Shown here piece after piece: positions 7,787 to 16,157 of a stretch of DNA of 64,000 bases. The stretch spans positions 892,501-956,500 of the forward strand of contig OY365741.1 of assembly GCA_959347425.1 (NCBI GenBank), read 5' to 3'. Position 1 is the first letter of the stretch; each line of letters opens with the position of its first letter. The translations under genes were made by a program, and so were the position numbers. Source of the stretch: an uncultured Amylibacter sp. Its GTDB lineage: Bacteria; Pseudomonadota; Alphaproteobacteria; Rhodobacterales; Rhodobacteraceae. The notes under the pieces are model-generated. The model did no database searches, was not told the DNA's origin, and saw only the letters and a program-made list of their open reading frames with translations.

Positions 7787-8809
7787 GGCAAAAAACCGCA
7801 AAACCCCCTCCTCATCCAACTCCCGCGTTATTTTCCCCGCCAAATACAGGTGGTTAAGATGCGCCAAGGCCTCTGCCAAGGCCAGTCCAAACTCCCCATC
7901 CTTAATCGCTCGTTTATACAAAACATCAAAACACCCGACAGCCGTATTCGGCACTTGCAAAAATTCCACCAACCGCGATAACACCCCATGATGATTGTCA
8001 ATTAACTGCCCCAACCGTGCGGGCAATCCCATAAACGGCAGTTTATGCCCGCATAAAACAAAATGGTCGTCGCGGGCAACGCGGCGGAACGATTCGCAAC
8101 TTGCCAGCCAATCGGACAGAGGGTCGGCCAAAGGCTCGGTCGGATAAACGCCGATATTGGGGGAAATAGTCGGCAGGACTTGATCGCCCGCAATCACCAG
8201 ATTATCGCTCTGCGACCAAAGCGTCACTTGATCGGGCGCGTGACCCCCGCCCAGCCGAACCTGCCAATCACGCGTGCCAATGGATAAAACATCGCCCTCA
8301 TCCAGGCGATGAAAGCCCAAAGGCATCGGATACACGCAATCGGCAAAATTAAACGGGCGTTTGCGGGTGCGCTCGGCTATCATATCGGCGCTGACCCCAG
8401 CCGTGCGGTAGAACTCCACGGCTTGCTGCGACCAAGTCTCACACACATCCAAGGTCATCATCCGCGAATACAGCCAAGCCGTGCGGCTGGTATAAAGCCT
8501 TGCGTTCTGCGTTGTTTGCAACCAGCCCATCATGCCGACATGGTCTGGATGATGATGCGTTAAAATAAGGCGGGTTATCGGCAAACCGCCCAAAGGGCCG
8601 CGCAAAATATCCTGCCAGAGGGCAATCGCGTCCTTACTATAATACCCGCTATCAATCACGCACCAGCCATCGCCATCCCGCAGGGCAAAGATATTCACGT
8701 GATCCAGTGCCATAGGCAGGGGCAGGCGTAGCCAGAGAACTCCATCAGCGATTTCAATCGCTTCGCCAATTTTTGGGGGGGTATCAAAGGGATAGGTTAT
8801 TGGAGTCAT
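7778..8809 (-). CDS. metallo-beta-lactamase-fold hydrolase
   Basis: 343 residues. The zinc-binding motif HHHPDH (85-90, fitting HxHxDH) and a later GGHAPDQV and IAGDQVLP give the other metal ligands of the glyoxalase II-like fold. The C-terminal 80 residues look like the winged-helix tail seen in LACTB2-type hydrolases. The substrate may be a thioester, ester or nucleic acid end; nothing here decides. It is divergent from tsaC with an 81-nt shared upstream region. Its stop codon lies in a heptamer array. Confidence 0.88.
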   Translation of the reverse strand: MTPITYPFDTPPKIGEAIEIADGVLWLRLPLPMALDHVNIFALRDGDGWCVIDSGYYSKDAIALWQDILRGPLGGLPITRLILTHHHPDHVGMMGWLQTTQNARLYTSRTAWLYSRMMTLDVCETWSQQAVEFYRTAGVSADMIAERTRKRPFNFADCVYPMPLGFHRLDEGDVLSIGTRDWQVRLGGGHAPDQVTLWSQSDNLVIAGDQVLPTISPNIGVYPTEPLADPLSDWLASCESFRRVARDDHFVLCGHKLPFMGLPARLGQLIDNHHGVLSRLVEFLQVPNTAVGCFDVLYKRAIKDGEFGLALAEALAHLNHLYLAGKITRELDEEGVLRFFASD

Positions 8810-8890
8810 CGTTTAGGCTTTTATTTTGCTTTTATACTATTTGGCGGTTATGTATAGTCTTTTGTGCGTAAATAAGATAAAAATGCGGTT

Positions 8891-9895
8891 ATGAATTATC
8901 CTGTGAAAACATCCATTTTATCCACTCACCCCGATGATATAACGCGGGCGGCAGATATTCTGTGCGCGGGGGGGCTGGTGGCGTTTCCTACCGAGACGGT
9001 ATATGGGCTGGGCGCGGATGCGCAGAATAACGCGGCTGTGGGCGCGATATTTACCGCGAAAAACCGACCCGCCAATAATCCGCTGATTGTGCATGTGAAG
9101 GATATTGGGGATGCTTGCGCCTTTGCTCGGTTTGATAAGGTGGCGATGGATTTGGCTTTGGCGTTTTGGCCTGGTGCGTTAAGTTTGGTTTTGCCAGTGC
9201 GGGATGTTGGGCCAGAATCTGAAGGACTATCTGGGTTGGTTACGGCGGGGTTGGATACCGTGGCGATTCGCGTGCCGTCTGATAAAACCGCGCAGGCGGT
9301 GCTGGCGGCGTTTGCTTTGGCACGGGGGGGGAGCGTGGGGATAGCCGCACCCTCTGCCAATCCGTCTGGGCGGATAAGCCCGACCAATGCGGCACATGTT
9401 ATCGCGGGGCTGGATGGGCGGATTGATGCAGTGATTGATGGGGGGGGTTGCGCGGTTGGGTTGGAATCAACGATTTTATATCCACGAGCCGATGGCTCGG
9501 TTGAGGTGCTGCGGGCGGGTGGCATAAGTGCCGAGGCGATAGCAGACGTGATTGGCGTGCTGCCGATTATGGGGGGTTCGTCTGTTTCCCCTATTTTATC
9601 CCCTGGGCAATTGGCGGTTCATTACGCCCCAAAAACCGCCCTAGCCATGGGGGTTTTGTCGCCCTGCCCCGACCAGATTTATCTTGGGTTTGGCGATGGC
9701 GAGTCGGGGGCTTCTGCGGTATTAAACCTATCCCCGAGCGGTGATTTAACCGAGGCCGCCCATAATTTGTTTGATTATTTGCATAGGTTGGACAGCCAAG
9801 CACTGGCTTTGGGTAAGACCATAGCCGTTGCCCCAATCCCCAACCACGGGCTAGGCGTGGGGATTAATGACCGCTTGCGCCGCGCCTCTCGTTAA
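8891..9895 (+). CDS. tsaC: L-threonylcarbamoyladenylate synthase, Sua5 type
   Basis: 334 residues with an N-terminal YrdC/TsaC domain (FPTETVYGLGADA near 31-43, KNRPANNPLIVHV near 58-70, and SANPSGRISPT) and the extra C-terminal Sua5 domain. The enzyme makes threonylcarbamoyl-AMP from threonine, bicarbonate and ATP for the t6A37 modification of ANN-decoding tRNAs. The long form is often labelled sua5. The ribosome-binding site is weak. Its TAA stop opens a heptamer array. Confidence 0.94.
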   Translation: MNYPVKTSILSTHPDDITRAADILCAGGLVAFPTETVYGLGADAQNNAAVGAIFTAKNRPANNPLIVHVKDIGDACAFARFDKVAMDLALAFWPGALSLVLPVRDVGPESEGLSGLVTAGLDTVAIRVPSDKTAQAVLAAFALARGGSVGIAAPSANPSGRISPTNAAHVIAGLDGRIDAVIDGGGCAVGLESTILYPRADGSVEVLRAGGISAEAIADVIGVLPIMGGSSVSPILSPGQLAVHYAPKTALAMGVLSPCPDQIYLGFGDGESGASAVLNLSPSGDLTEAAHNLFDYLHRLDSQALALGKTIAVAPIPNHGLGVGINDRLRRASR

Positions 9896-9924
9896 CGATT
9901 AACGATTAACGATTAATGATTAAT
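9892..9924. repeat. heptamer array between two convergent genes
   Basis: About four tandem copies of TTAACGA/TTAATGA. The stops of both convergent genes, tsaC (9893-9895) and the DUF805 gene (9920-9922), lie in it. Units of this form carry stop codons on both strands. Confidence 0.8.
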
Positions 9925-10360
9925 GGGGGTTTTCTTCCGCCAGAGGGTCTGCACCAAAACGATTATCACCTGCCGTGCCTTTTATGCAATTAATAAGGGA
10001 AATAAGGACAGGACAGCCAACAAACCAAATAATAGAAACCAATTCTGCCACCTCCCAGCTTAATATTTCAGCGTTTCTTGCTACGATTATCGCCATAATT
10101 ACGCTAAATATTAGAGCAGGGCATAGTAGCAACCACCAACCGCTTATATTCATATCTTGAAACCGTCTTATGAATACACACATTGTAGGGAATACCGTTA
10201 CCAACGCCCATAAGCCCGCCAATGGAAAAATAACAATCATCAACAAAACACTTGCAATGAAGTTAAACAACATGAACCACCAGAATTCAGAACGGCTGGC
10301 ACGCCCCCCTGTCATTAGAAATTTTTTAAAACAAGTTATGACGGCGGTTTGCATGTTCAT
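9920..10360 (-). CDS. DUF805 membrane protein
   Basis: 146 residues with three or four membrane helices. It has the DUF805 signature: GGRASRSEFWWFMLF near 18-32, RRFQDMNISGWWLL near 64-77, and a final GDNRFGADPL. The family is common and its function is unknown. The start overlaps the stop of the upstream coiled-coil gene by 4 nt, so the two are coupled. The region is more AT-rich than its neighbours. Confidence 0.88.
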   Translation of the reverse strand: MNMQTAVITCFKKFLMTGGRASRSEFWWFMLFNFIASVLLMIVIFPLAGLWALVTVFPTMCVFIRRFQDMNISGWWLLLCPALIFSVIMAIIVARNAEILSWEVAELVSIIWFVGCPVLISLINCIKGTAGDNRFGADPLAEENPH

Positions 10361-11559
10361 TTTTTGTTTCCTTTATCTGTACCAGAATTGTTTTTACCCG
10401 TACTGGACTCGGGGTCAGGTAATTTTGTTACCCGTTTGGTTAAAACAAACAACCCCCTAAAGAAAGACATCTGTTCAGTTTGCTCTTTCCCGCTATGAAC
10501 GGCTAGGGATGGTTTATCACCAACATTTTTTAACATAATATCCAAAAGTTTTTCTCTTTGCTCTTCTGTCCCATGTAATCCAACTTCCTTTTTAAAACTA
10601 TGGTATAATTGCATGACCCGTTGTTTATGATTATATTCTTCGTAAAGTCGCCTATTAAGACGAATAGAGCTCCAACCAAACCAACTCAGCGTTGCAAAAG
10701 GTGATGAAATAAAGAATCTGTTCCACAAAGCATTATAATTAAATTTTTCATCAACTATAAATTCGCCCAATTTTAAATCACCAAACAAAATAAAATAAAC
10801 AATAAACCCTAACGGTGCGATAAATAGAGTATAAAACATTATTCCTTTTATATTTGTTCCTATGAAATGCCAAAACGCATTAGGGCGACTAAATGTAGTT
10901 TCATCAGAGTTCTTTTCATCATCGGTTTTTTTATCAGCGTTCTTTTCATCAACTTTTTCTTCATCAGTAGGATTTTTGTAAGGCACTGCGCCGTATCTTG
11001 TTTTTGCTTCAAAATAGGCACTGGCTAATCCTGCTGCCCCTGCTTCGGGCAATAAATCATGAATTTCTTTTTTTAAGTCTTTACGAAGTTGATTAAAGTC
11101 ACCTCTTTGGTCTTTGATGTATTCCACCATTTTTGTTTTAATAGACGGAACAATATTTCCCTCTCTATCTTTTTTATCAGTAAGTAAATCATCATGATAT
11201 TTTTTTATCTTTGCGAGTAAAATATTTATCTCTTTTAATTGTTCATCCGTTAATTTTTTGGTTTTTTTTGTGTAGTCTTTTGTATTTGTTAGTTCTTTTT
11301 CAATCAACCTTTGTTTATTGACCGCAAACGTTCTTGTATTTTGCGTTTTGTCGCTAACAACTTTTTTTTCGGATTTAATATGCTTTTTTATAAGATCCGT
11401 TTCATCCTTAATCTCTTTTCTAGCGTCTGTTTTTAACTTTTTAACTTCTGATTCAAAAGTCTCGAGTTGTTTCTTTGCTTTTCTAAGGCTACCAAAATGC
11501 TTAGTCAGAAAATCGTTCATTTCTTTCTTTGTCATTTGACTTATTGGCTTATCAGTCAT
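10357..11559 (-). CDS. coiled-coil membrane protein of unknown function
   Basis: 400 residues, no recognised family. Residues 1-170 are Lys/Glu-rich and predicted coiled coil. Residues 195-225 are a charged, Asp/Lys-rich linker with imperfect repeats (DEKNADKKTDDEKN). One or two membrane helices follow (about 235-262 and 280-300), then a basic tail. AT-rich codons (many AAA, GAT, TTT) differ from the surrounding genes and suggest recent acquisition. The start has AAGGAG seven nt upstream. Coupling to DUF805 suggests the two work together. Confidence 0.75.
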   Translation of the reverse strand: MTDKPISQMTKKEMNDFLTKHFGSLRKAKKQLETFESEVKKLKTDARKEIKDETDLIKKHIKSEKKVVSDKTQNTRTFAVNKQRLIEKELTNTKDYTKKTKKLTDEQLKEINILLAKIKKYHDDLLTDKKDREGNIVPSIKTKMVEYIKDQRGDFNQLRKDLKKEIHDLLPEAGAAGLASAYFEAKTRYGAVPYKNPTDEEKVDEKNADKKTDDEKNSDETTFSRPNAFWHFIGTNIKGIMFYTLFIAPLGFIVYFILFGDLKLGEFIVDEKFNYNALWNRFFISSPFATLSWFGWSSIRLNRRLYEEYNHKQRVMQLYHSFKKEVGLHGTEEQREKLLDIMLKNVGDKPSLAVHSGKEQTEQMSFFRGLFVLTKRVTKLPDPESSTGKNNSGTDKGNKK

Positions 11560-11652
11560 CTTTTATCTCCTTGATAAATTATCTTATTTTACCTTTTGAT
11601 AGGGTATTCAATAATCTTTCTACCATAGGCGGTTTGAAATGTATAGGTCAAA

Positions 11653-11716
11653 AATAATTCATAATTCATAATTCACAATTCATCACTAATCACTAATCAC
11701 TAATCACTAATCGTTA
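11653..11716. repeat. heptamer array at the end of yqgE
   Basis: Two blocks of 7-bp units run together: CATAATT/CACAATT on the left, then four CACTAAT units. The array ends at the yqgE stop (11714-11716). Confidence 0.8.
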
Positions 11717-12286
11717 AGCTCGCCCAGAAACCCCCGACAACACCCTCGGATCAACGCCGATACTATGCATCGCCGCCCCCCATTTATCATCATTCGCCAC
11801 CTCAAACACCAGCCGATAATTCCCCTCAGTCAATAACCACCCGCCGCCCGAAAGCTCCGCCTCTAACTGCCCGGCGTTCCACCCGGCATAACCCAGCGTA
11901 AATAACTTTTGCAACGGCCCTTGCCCGCGCGATATATCCTCCAATATATCCAGCGAAGCCGTCATGCCAAAAGTCTCATTCACCGCCAGAGTCTCTGCCC
12001 CCGTTTTATAATCCGTTGAATGCAAAACAAAGCCACATTCGCGCTCCACCGGCCCGCCAAAATGAATATCCACCCCGGTAATCGGGCGCAACGGTTTAAT
12101 CTTTAACCGTTTCAAAACATCGTCAAACCCCAGCCCGTCAATCGGTTTATTAATAACCAGCCCCATCGTGCCGTCCTTGGAATGCGAGCATATATAAATC
12201 ACACTCCGCTCAAACCGCGAGTCTTCCACATGGGGTGTGGCTATCAGCAATTTCCCAACAAGGGAGGAGTTTTTAATCTGTTTCAT
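11714..12286 (-). CDS. yqgE: YqgE/AlgH family protein
   Basis: 190 residues of the UPF0301/DUF179 family. The N-terminal signature LVGKLLIATPHVEDSRFERSVIY is followed by GTMGLVINKPI, and the core has FGGPVE and LGYAGWNAGQLE. The fold is known but the biochemical role is not settled; AlgH was linked to alginate regulation in Pseudomonas. It sits 21 nt downstream of mrp on the same strand. Its stop is in a heptamer array. Confidence 0.92.
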   Translation of the reverse strand: MKQIKNSSLVGKLLIATPHVEDSRFERSVIYICSHSKDGTMGLVINKPIDGLGFDDVLKRLKIKPLRPITGVDIHFGGPVERECGFVLHSTDYKTGAETLAVNETFGMTASLDILEDISRGQGPLQKLFTLGYAGWNAGQLEAELSGGGWLLTEGNYRLVFEVANDDKWGAAMHSIGVDPRVLSGVSGRA

Positions 12287-12307
12287 GACATATATCCTAG
12301 CCGTCCT

Positions 12308-13390
12308 TCATATATTATGCAAGAGGTTTTTTGCAATAGTTTGATAGGATTTTGCTATAACCTCATCCATCGCGACAATCGGCACACCATCATCGCCACT
12401 TTGACGAATGGACAAATCCAAGGGGATTTCACCCAGAAAGGCTATGTTTTGCTTGGTTGCCTCGGTTTTCGCCCCGCCCGTGCCAAAAATATGCGCGGTA
12501 TCACCGCATTTCGGGCAGATATAATGCGCCATATTTTCCACCAGTCCGTAAATGGGAATGTTTAACCGCACAAACATATCCAAGGCTTTGCGTGCGTCCA
12601 GCAGGGCTATATCTTGGGGGGTGGAGACGATAACCGCCCCATCAAGGGCGATTTTCTGCGACAGAGTCAGTTGCACATCACCCGTGCCAGGCGGTAAATC
12701 CACCAGCAAAATATCCAGCTCACCCCATTCCACCTGTAACAGCATCTGTTGCAAGGCACCCATTAACATCGGGCCACGCCAAATCACGGCTTGGTCGGCA
12801 GCAACCATCAAACCCAGCGACATCATGGTGACTCCGTGGGCGACTAGGGGAATAATCCGCTTGCCATCGGGCGATTGCGGACGGGCAGAAACCCCCATCA
12901 TGTGGGGTTGCGAGGGTCCGTGAATATCCGCATCCAACAGCCCAATTCGCAGGCCTGTTTGCGCCAAGGCTATCGCCAAATTACAGCTGAGCGTGGATTT
13001 GCCAACCCCGCCTTTGCCAGAACCCACCGCGATAATCTGTTTCACTCCGTCTATCTTTTGCCTGTCGGCAGAGGGTTTTGGATGCCCGCCTATTTTTAAA
13101 CTGGGTGGAGGTTTTGGCGGTGCATGCGCGGTTAAAACCACCTGCACCGAATCAACACCCGCGATATCCTGTATCACCTGCGCCGCCGCCGCACGAACAG
13201 GTTCCATCCTTGGCGCGTCATCGGGTGCAGCCTCCAAAACAAACCGCACGTGGCTGCCCTCCGCCCCATCCTCAATAACAATCGCGCGAACCATATCCAA
13301 ATCAACAATGGACTTACCACCCGTTGCACCAGATTTGGGCATCTGCACACGTGCCAGCTCTTGTAATATAGTCTCTTTTGTCAGGGTCAT
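12308..13390 (-). CDS. mrp: Mrp/ApbC Fe-S cluster carrier ATPase
   Basis: 360 residues. An N-terminal MIP18/DUF59-like domain (about 1-95) is followed by a deviant Walker A GSGKGGVGKST (about 122-132) and a ParA/MinD-type P-loop core. The CPKCG pair (about 293-297) binds the bridging 4Fe-4S cluster. The protein assembles and hands over Fe-S clusters in the cytoplasm. It is divergent from the creatinase gene. Its start is 110 nt from that ATG. Confidence 0.94.
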   Translation of the reverse strand: MTLTKETILQELARVQMPKSGATGGKSIVDLDMVRAIVIEDGAEGSHVRFVLEAAPDDAPRMEPVRAAAAQVIQDIAGVDSVQVVLTAHAPPKPPPSLKIGGHPKPSADRQKIDGVKQIIAVGSGKGGVGKSTLSCNLAIALAQTGLRIGLLDADIHGPSQPHMMGVSARPQSPDGKRIIPLVAHGVTMMSLGLMVAADQAVIWRGPMLMGALQQMLLQVEWGELDILLVDLPPGTGDVQLTLSQKIALDGAVIVSTPQDIALLDARKALDMFVRLNIPIYGLVENMAHYICPKCGDTAHIFGTGGAKTEATKQNIAFLGEIPLDLSIRQSGDDGVPIVAMDEVIAKSYQTIAKNLLHNI

Positions 13391-13434
13391 GGAAGGGCTT
13401 TCTAATGGGCGTTCTAAAATGGCGGCGATTTAAC

Positions 13435-13462
13435 TTGCCTTTTAACATAAAATCCCTAATCT
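13435..13462 (+). promoter_or_regulatory. candidate creatinase promoter
   Basis: TTGCCT (13435-13440), 16-nt spacer, TAATCT (13457-13462), 38 nt before the ATG. A moderate match. Confidence 0.35.
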
Positions 13463-13500
13463 TGCCACACCTAATAACCCCAACCAAAGGAGCTTCCATT

Positions 13501-14724
13501 ATGACAACCCAGCATTCTACCCGTGCGGTAAATTATCAAATCCCACCCGAAGACGGGCGTATCCTGCCGTTTGACCAAGCCGAATATGACCGCCGAGTCG
13601 CGGGCTTGCGCGATATTATGAACGCAAAGCAATTGGACGCGGTTATCCTAACCTCTATGCACGGGATTGCCTATTATTCTGGGTTTTTATATTGTGCGTT
13701 CGGGCGACCTTATGCGTGTGTTGTGACTTTGGCAACCATCACCACGGTATCGGCGGGGATAGACCATGGGCAACCCGCACGGCGGTCTGCCTGTGAAAAC
13801 ATCACCTACACCGATTGGCAGAGGGATAATTACTGGCGCACGGTTTTGCAATTATGCGGTGCGGGGGCAGAGATAGGCATAGAATCCGACCATATGACGC
13901 TGGCTATGCGTGATAAGACCGTGGATTTCCTATCGCCCAAATCGCTGATTGATATTGCCCCTGCGACTATGCGCCATAGAATGATTAAATCCCCAGCAGA
14001 GATTGAAATGATAAAAGGTGGCGCACGTATTGCCGATATTGGCGGGGCGGCGGTGCGCGATGCGATACGCGAAGGTGTCCGTGAAATAGACGTGGCTATG
14101 GCGGGGCGTGATGCCATGGAATTGGCGATTGCCGAGGCTTTTCCAAACAGCGAGCTGCGCGATACTTGGGTTTGGTTTCAATCGGGGCTAAACACCGATG
14201 GCGCACATAATCCCGTCACCACCCGCCGACTGCAAAAGGGGGATATTTTATCGCTGAATACTTTCCCGATGATTAACGGGTATTATACCGCTTTGGAACG
14301 GACGCTGTTTTTGGGCGAGCCTGATAAGGAGAGTTTGGCGATATGGAACGCCAATGTCGCCGCGCACGAGTTGGGCTTGGGTTTGATAAAACCTGGCGTG
14401 AAATGCAATGATATTTGTGCCGAGATTAACGAATTCTTTGCCGAGCGGGATTTGCTGAAGTATCGGACTTTTGGCTATGGTCATTCGTTTGGGATTTTAT
14501 CGCATTATTATGGGCGCGAGGCGGAATTGGAACTGCGCGAGGATATAACCACGGTTTTAAGTCCAGGGATGGTTGTGTCTATGGAACCGATGCTGACTGT
14601 GCCTGCGGGTGTTTTGGGCGCGGGGGGCTATCGCGAGCATGATATTTTGGTGATAGAAGGTGGCAATGATGTGCAGAATATCACGGGCTTTGGCTATGGG
14701 CCTGAGCATAATATCATTGACTAG
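13501..14724 (+). CDS. creatinase (creatine amidinohydrolase)
   Basis: 407 residues, close to the 403-404 of Pseudomonas creatinase. It shows that enzyme's motifs rather than those of metal-binding M24 peptidases: CAFGRPYA with Arg69 (Pseudomonas Arg64), TDGAHNPVTTRR with the catalytic His, and FGYGHSFG and GGYREHDIL near the end. It hydrolyses creatine to sarcosine and urea. The ATG at 13501 has AAAGGAG; a frame reaching back to 13378 lacks a site and would overlap mrp. No sarcosine oxidase or creatininase lies nearby. Its TAG stop starts a heptamer array. Confidence 0.88.
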   Translation: MTTQHSTRAVNYQIPPEDGRILPFDQAEYDRRVAGLRDIMNAKQLDAVILTSMHGIAYYSGFLYCAFGRPYACVVTLATITTVSAGIDHGQPARRSACENITYTDWQRDNYWRTVLQLCGAGAEIGIESDHMTLAMRDKTVDFLSPKSLIDIAPATMRHRMIKSPAEIEMIKGGARIADIGGAAVRDAIREGVREIDVAMAGRDAMELAIAEAFPNSELRDTWVWFQSGLNTDGAHNPVTTRRLQKGDILSLNTFPMINGYYTALERTLFLGEPDKESLAIWNANVAAHELGLGLIKPGVKCNDICAEINEFFAERDLLKYRTFGYGHSFGILSHYYGREAELELREDITTVLSPGMVVSMEPMLTVPAGVLGAGGYREHDILVIEGGNDVQNITGFGYGPEHNIID

Positions 14725-14755
14725 TTATTAGTTGTTAGTTATTAGTTATTAGTTT
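14722..14755. repeat. heptamer array, left flank of mosaic repeat B
   Basis: TTAGTTA/TTAGTTG units in tandem, starting at the creatinase stop codon. The right flank (15184-15210) is made of the complementary ACTAATA/ACTAACA units, so the two arrays are inverted repeats around the element. Confidence 0.8.
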
Positions 14756-14757
14756 TT

Positions 14758-15102
14758 TTGCCCTTGCGGGTCTTCGTCATCGCTTACACGAATGCCGACC
14801 AGCGGGGTCTTTTGTGCGTAGCCCCCGCTTCGCGGGAGCATGCCAAAAGCCCTTTGGTTACAAGACGATAATGATTCTATAAATTTACTATCTGGGATAA
14901 CAAGACTATAGATTGGATTATTTGCAAAGAATACTTGGGAATTGGTGATAGGTTTGCTCTAAATTTATTTAGGCTGTGCCTAGATGCTTGGATAAGATTT
15001 AGCCACAAAAACCCGTCCGCCCAAGCCTCGCAGAGGGGTGGGCGGGCGGGAAGCCCGAACGCAGGGGCTTGCCCCCAAGTGAGGGCGCAACAAAAAACCT
15101 CT
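14758..15102 (+). repeat. mosaic intergenic repeat, copy B (candidate structured RNA)
   Basis: Same layout as copy A, with stem 1 (14778-14782/14789-14794), stem 2 (14797-14800/14806-14809), stem 3 (14809-14814/14844-14849) and the 80-nt optional module (TAAATTTA at 14880-14887 and 14960-14967). Stem 5 is the best of all copies: 11 bp (15012-15022/15040-15050) with one U-G pair on the plus strand, and inner CCTC/GAGG closing a GCA loop. The stretch at 14968-15003 differs from copies A, C and D. The element and its arrays fill the gap between creatinase and ttcA. Confidence 0.85.
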
Positions 15103-15144
15103 GCCCCCTATTAAAATTAACGCAAGTATAAAATACAAGAAAAC

Positions 15145-15172
15145 TTGACTCCTCGTTCATTCCCGCTATAAA
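15145..15172 (+). promoter_or_regulatory. candidate ttcA promoter
   Basis: TTGACT (15145-15150), 16-nt spacer, TATAAA (15167-15172), 49 nt before the ttcA start. Confidence 0.55.
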
Positions 15173-15183
15173 CTTCCCAAACC

Positions 15184-15210
15184 CACTAACAACTAATAAC
15201 TAACAACTCA
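15184..15210. repeat. heptamer array, right flank of mosaic repeat B
   Basis: ACTAACA/ACTAATA units in tandem, complementary to the left flank. They lie between the ttcA promoter candidate and its start and so would be in its 5' UTR. Confidence 0.75.
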
Positions 15211-15221
15211 CACCTAAAAAA

Positions 15222-16049
15222 ATGCTAGACCAACTCAAAGAAATTCACCCGATATTTGCCTCCGCTCCGCAAAGCACCAAATTCAAACACCTGCGCAAAC
15301 GTATCATCCGCCAAACCCGCGAAGCCCTAGACCATTTCAAAATGGTTGACCGCGATGCCAAATGGCTGGTGTGTTTATCTGGGGGCAAGGATAGCTATAC
15401 CCTGCTGGCCGCCCTGATAGAATTGCAATGGCGCGGGGTTCTGCCCGTGCAAATCCTAGCGTGTAATTTAGACCAAGGACAGCCCGAATTCCCCGCCACG
15501 GTTCTGCCCGAATTCCTTACCAAAATGGGGATAGACCACCGAATTGAATACCGCGATACTTATTCCATCGTTATGGATAAAATCCCCGAGGGACGCACCT
15601 ATTGTTCGCTCTGCTCGCGTCTGCGCCGTGGGCATTTATACCGTATAGCGCGCGAGGAAGGATGCAGCGCCATTGTTTTGGGGCATCATCGGGATGATAT
15701 ATTAGAGACGTTTTTAATGAACCTGTTTCACGGCGCACGGCTGGCGGCTATGCCACCGAAACTGTTGAATGAAGCAGGGGATTTGTTTGTTTATCGCCCC
15801 TTGGCGTTTGTCGCGGAAAAGGATTGCGCCGATTTTGCCGCGGCGATGAATTACCCGATTATTCCGTGCGATTTATGTGGCGCACAGGAGGGTTTGCAAC
15901 GGGTGCAAATAAAACGCATGCTGGATGAGTGGGAAAAACACGCGCCAAACCGCCGTCAAGTGATGTTTAACGCACTCATGACCGCCCGCCCGTCGCATTT
16001 ATTGGATACCGAATTATTTGATTTTGCTGGATTAAAAATCACCCCTTGA
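15222..16049 (+). CDS. ttcA: tRNA 2-thiocytidine(32) synthetase
   Basis: 275 residues. The PP-loop [15 protein letters not shown] (about 51-65) activates C32 with ATP. Two cysteine pairs, CSLC (about 128-131) and CDLC (about 216-219), hold the Fe-S cluster that TtcA needs. The product is s2C32 in some tRNAs. No good ribosome-binding site precedes the ATG because heptamer units occupy that space. It is followed 108 nt later by yidC. Confidence 0.93.
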   Translation: MLDQLKEIHPIFASAPQSTKFKHLRKRIIRQTREALDHFKMVDRDAKWLVCLSGGKDSYTLLAALIELQWRGVLPVQILACNLDQGQPEFPATVLPEFLTKMGIDHRIEYRDTYSIVMDKIPEGRTYCSLCSRLRRGHLYRIAREEGCSAIVLGHHRDDILETFLMNLFHGARLAAMPPKLLNEAGDLFVYRPLAFVAEKDCADFAAAMNYPIIPCDLCGAQEGLQRVQIKRMLDEWEKHAPNRRQVMFNALMTARPSHLLDTELFDFAGLKITP

Positions 16050-16157
16050 CCTTTGGTGCGTTTTTGGGCAATAGGGGCGAAAAGTTTTTTGCACCCCAAG
16101 TAAAAGTGTATAAAAACAAACATTAACACTAACACAGGCACGGGCAAGAGCAAAAAT

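Noticed and set aside
13378..13500. Upstream extension of the creatinase frame
   Set aside because: No ribosome-binding site, it would overlap mrp, and family length fits the ATG at 13501 with AAAGGAG.
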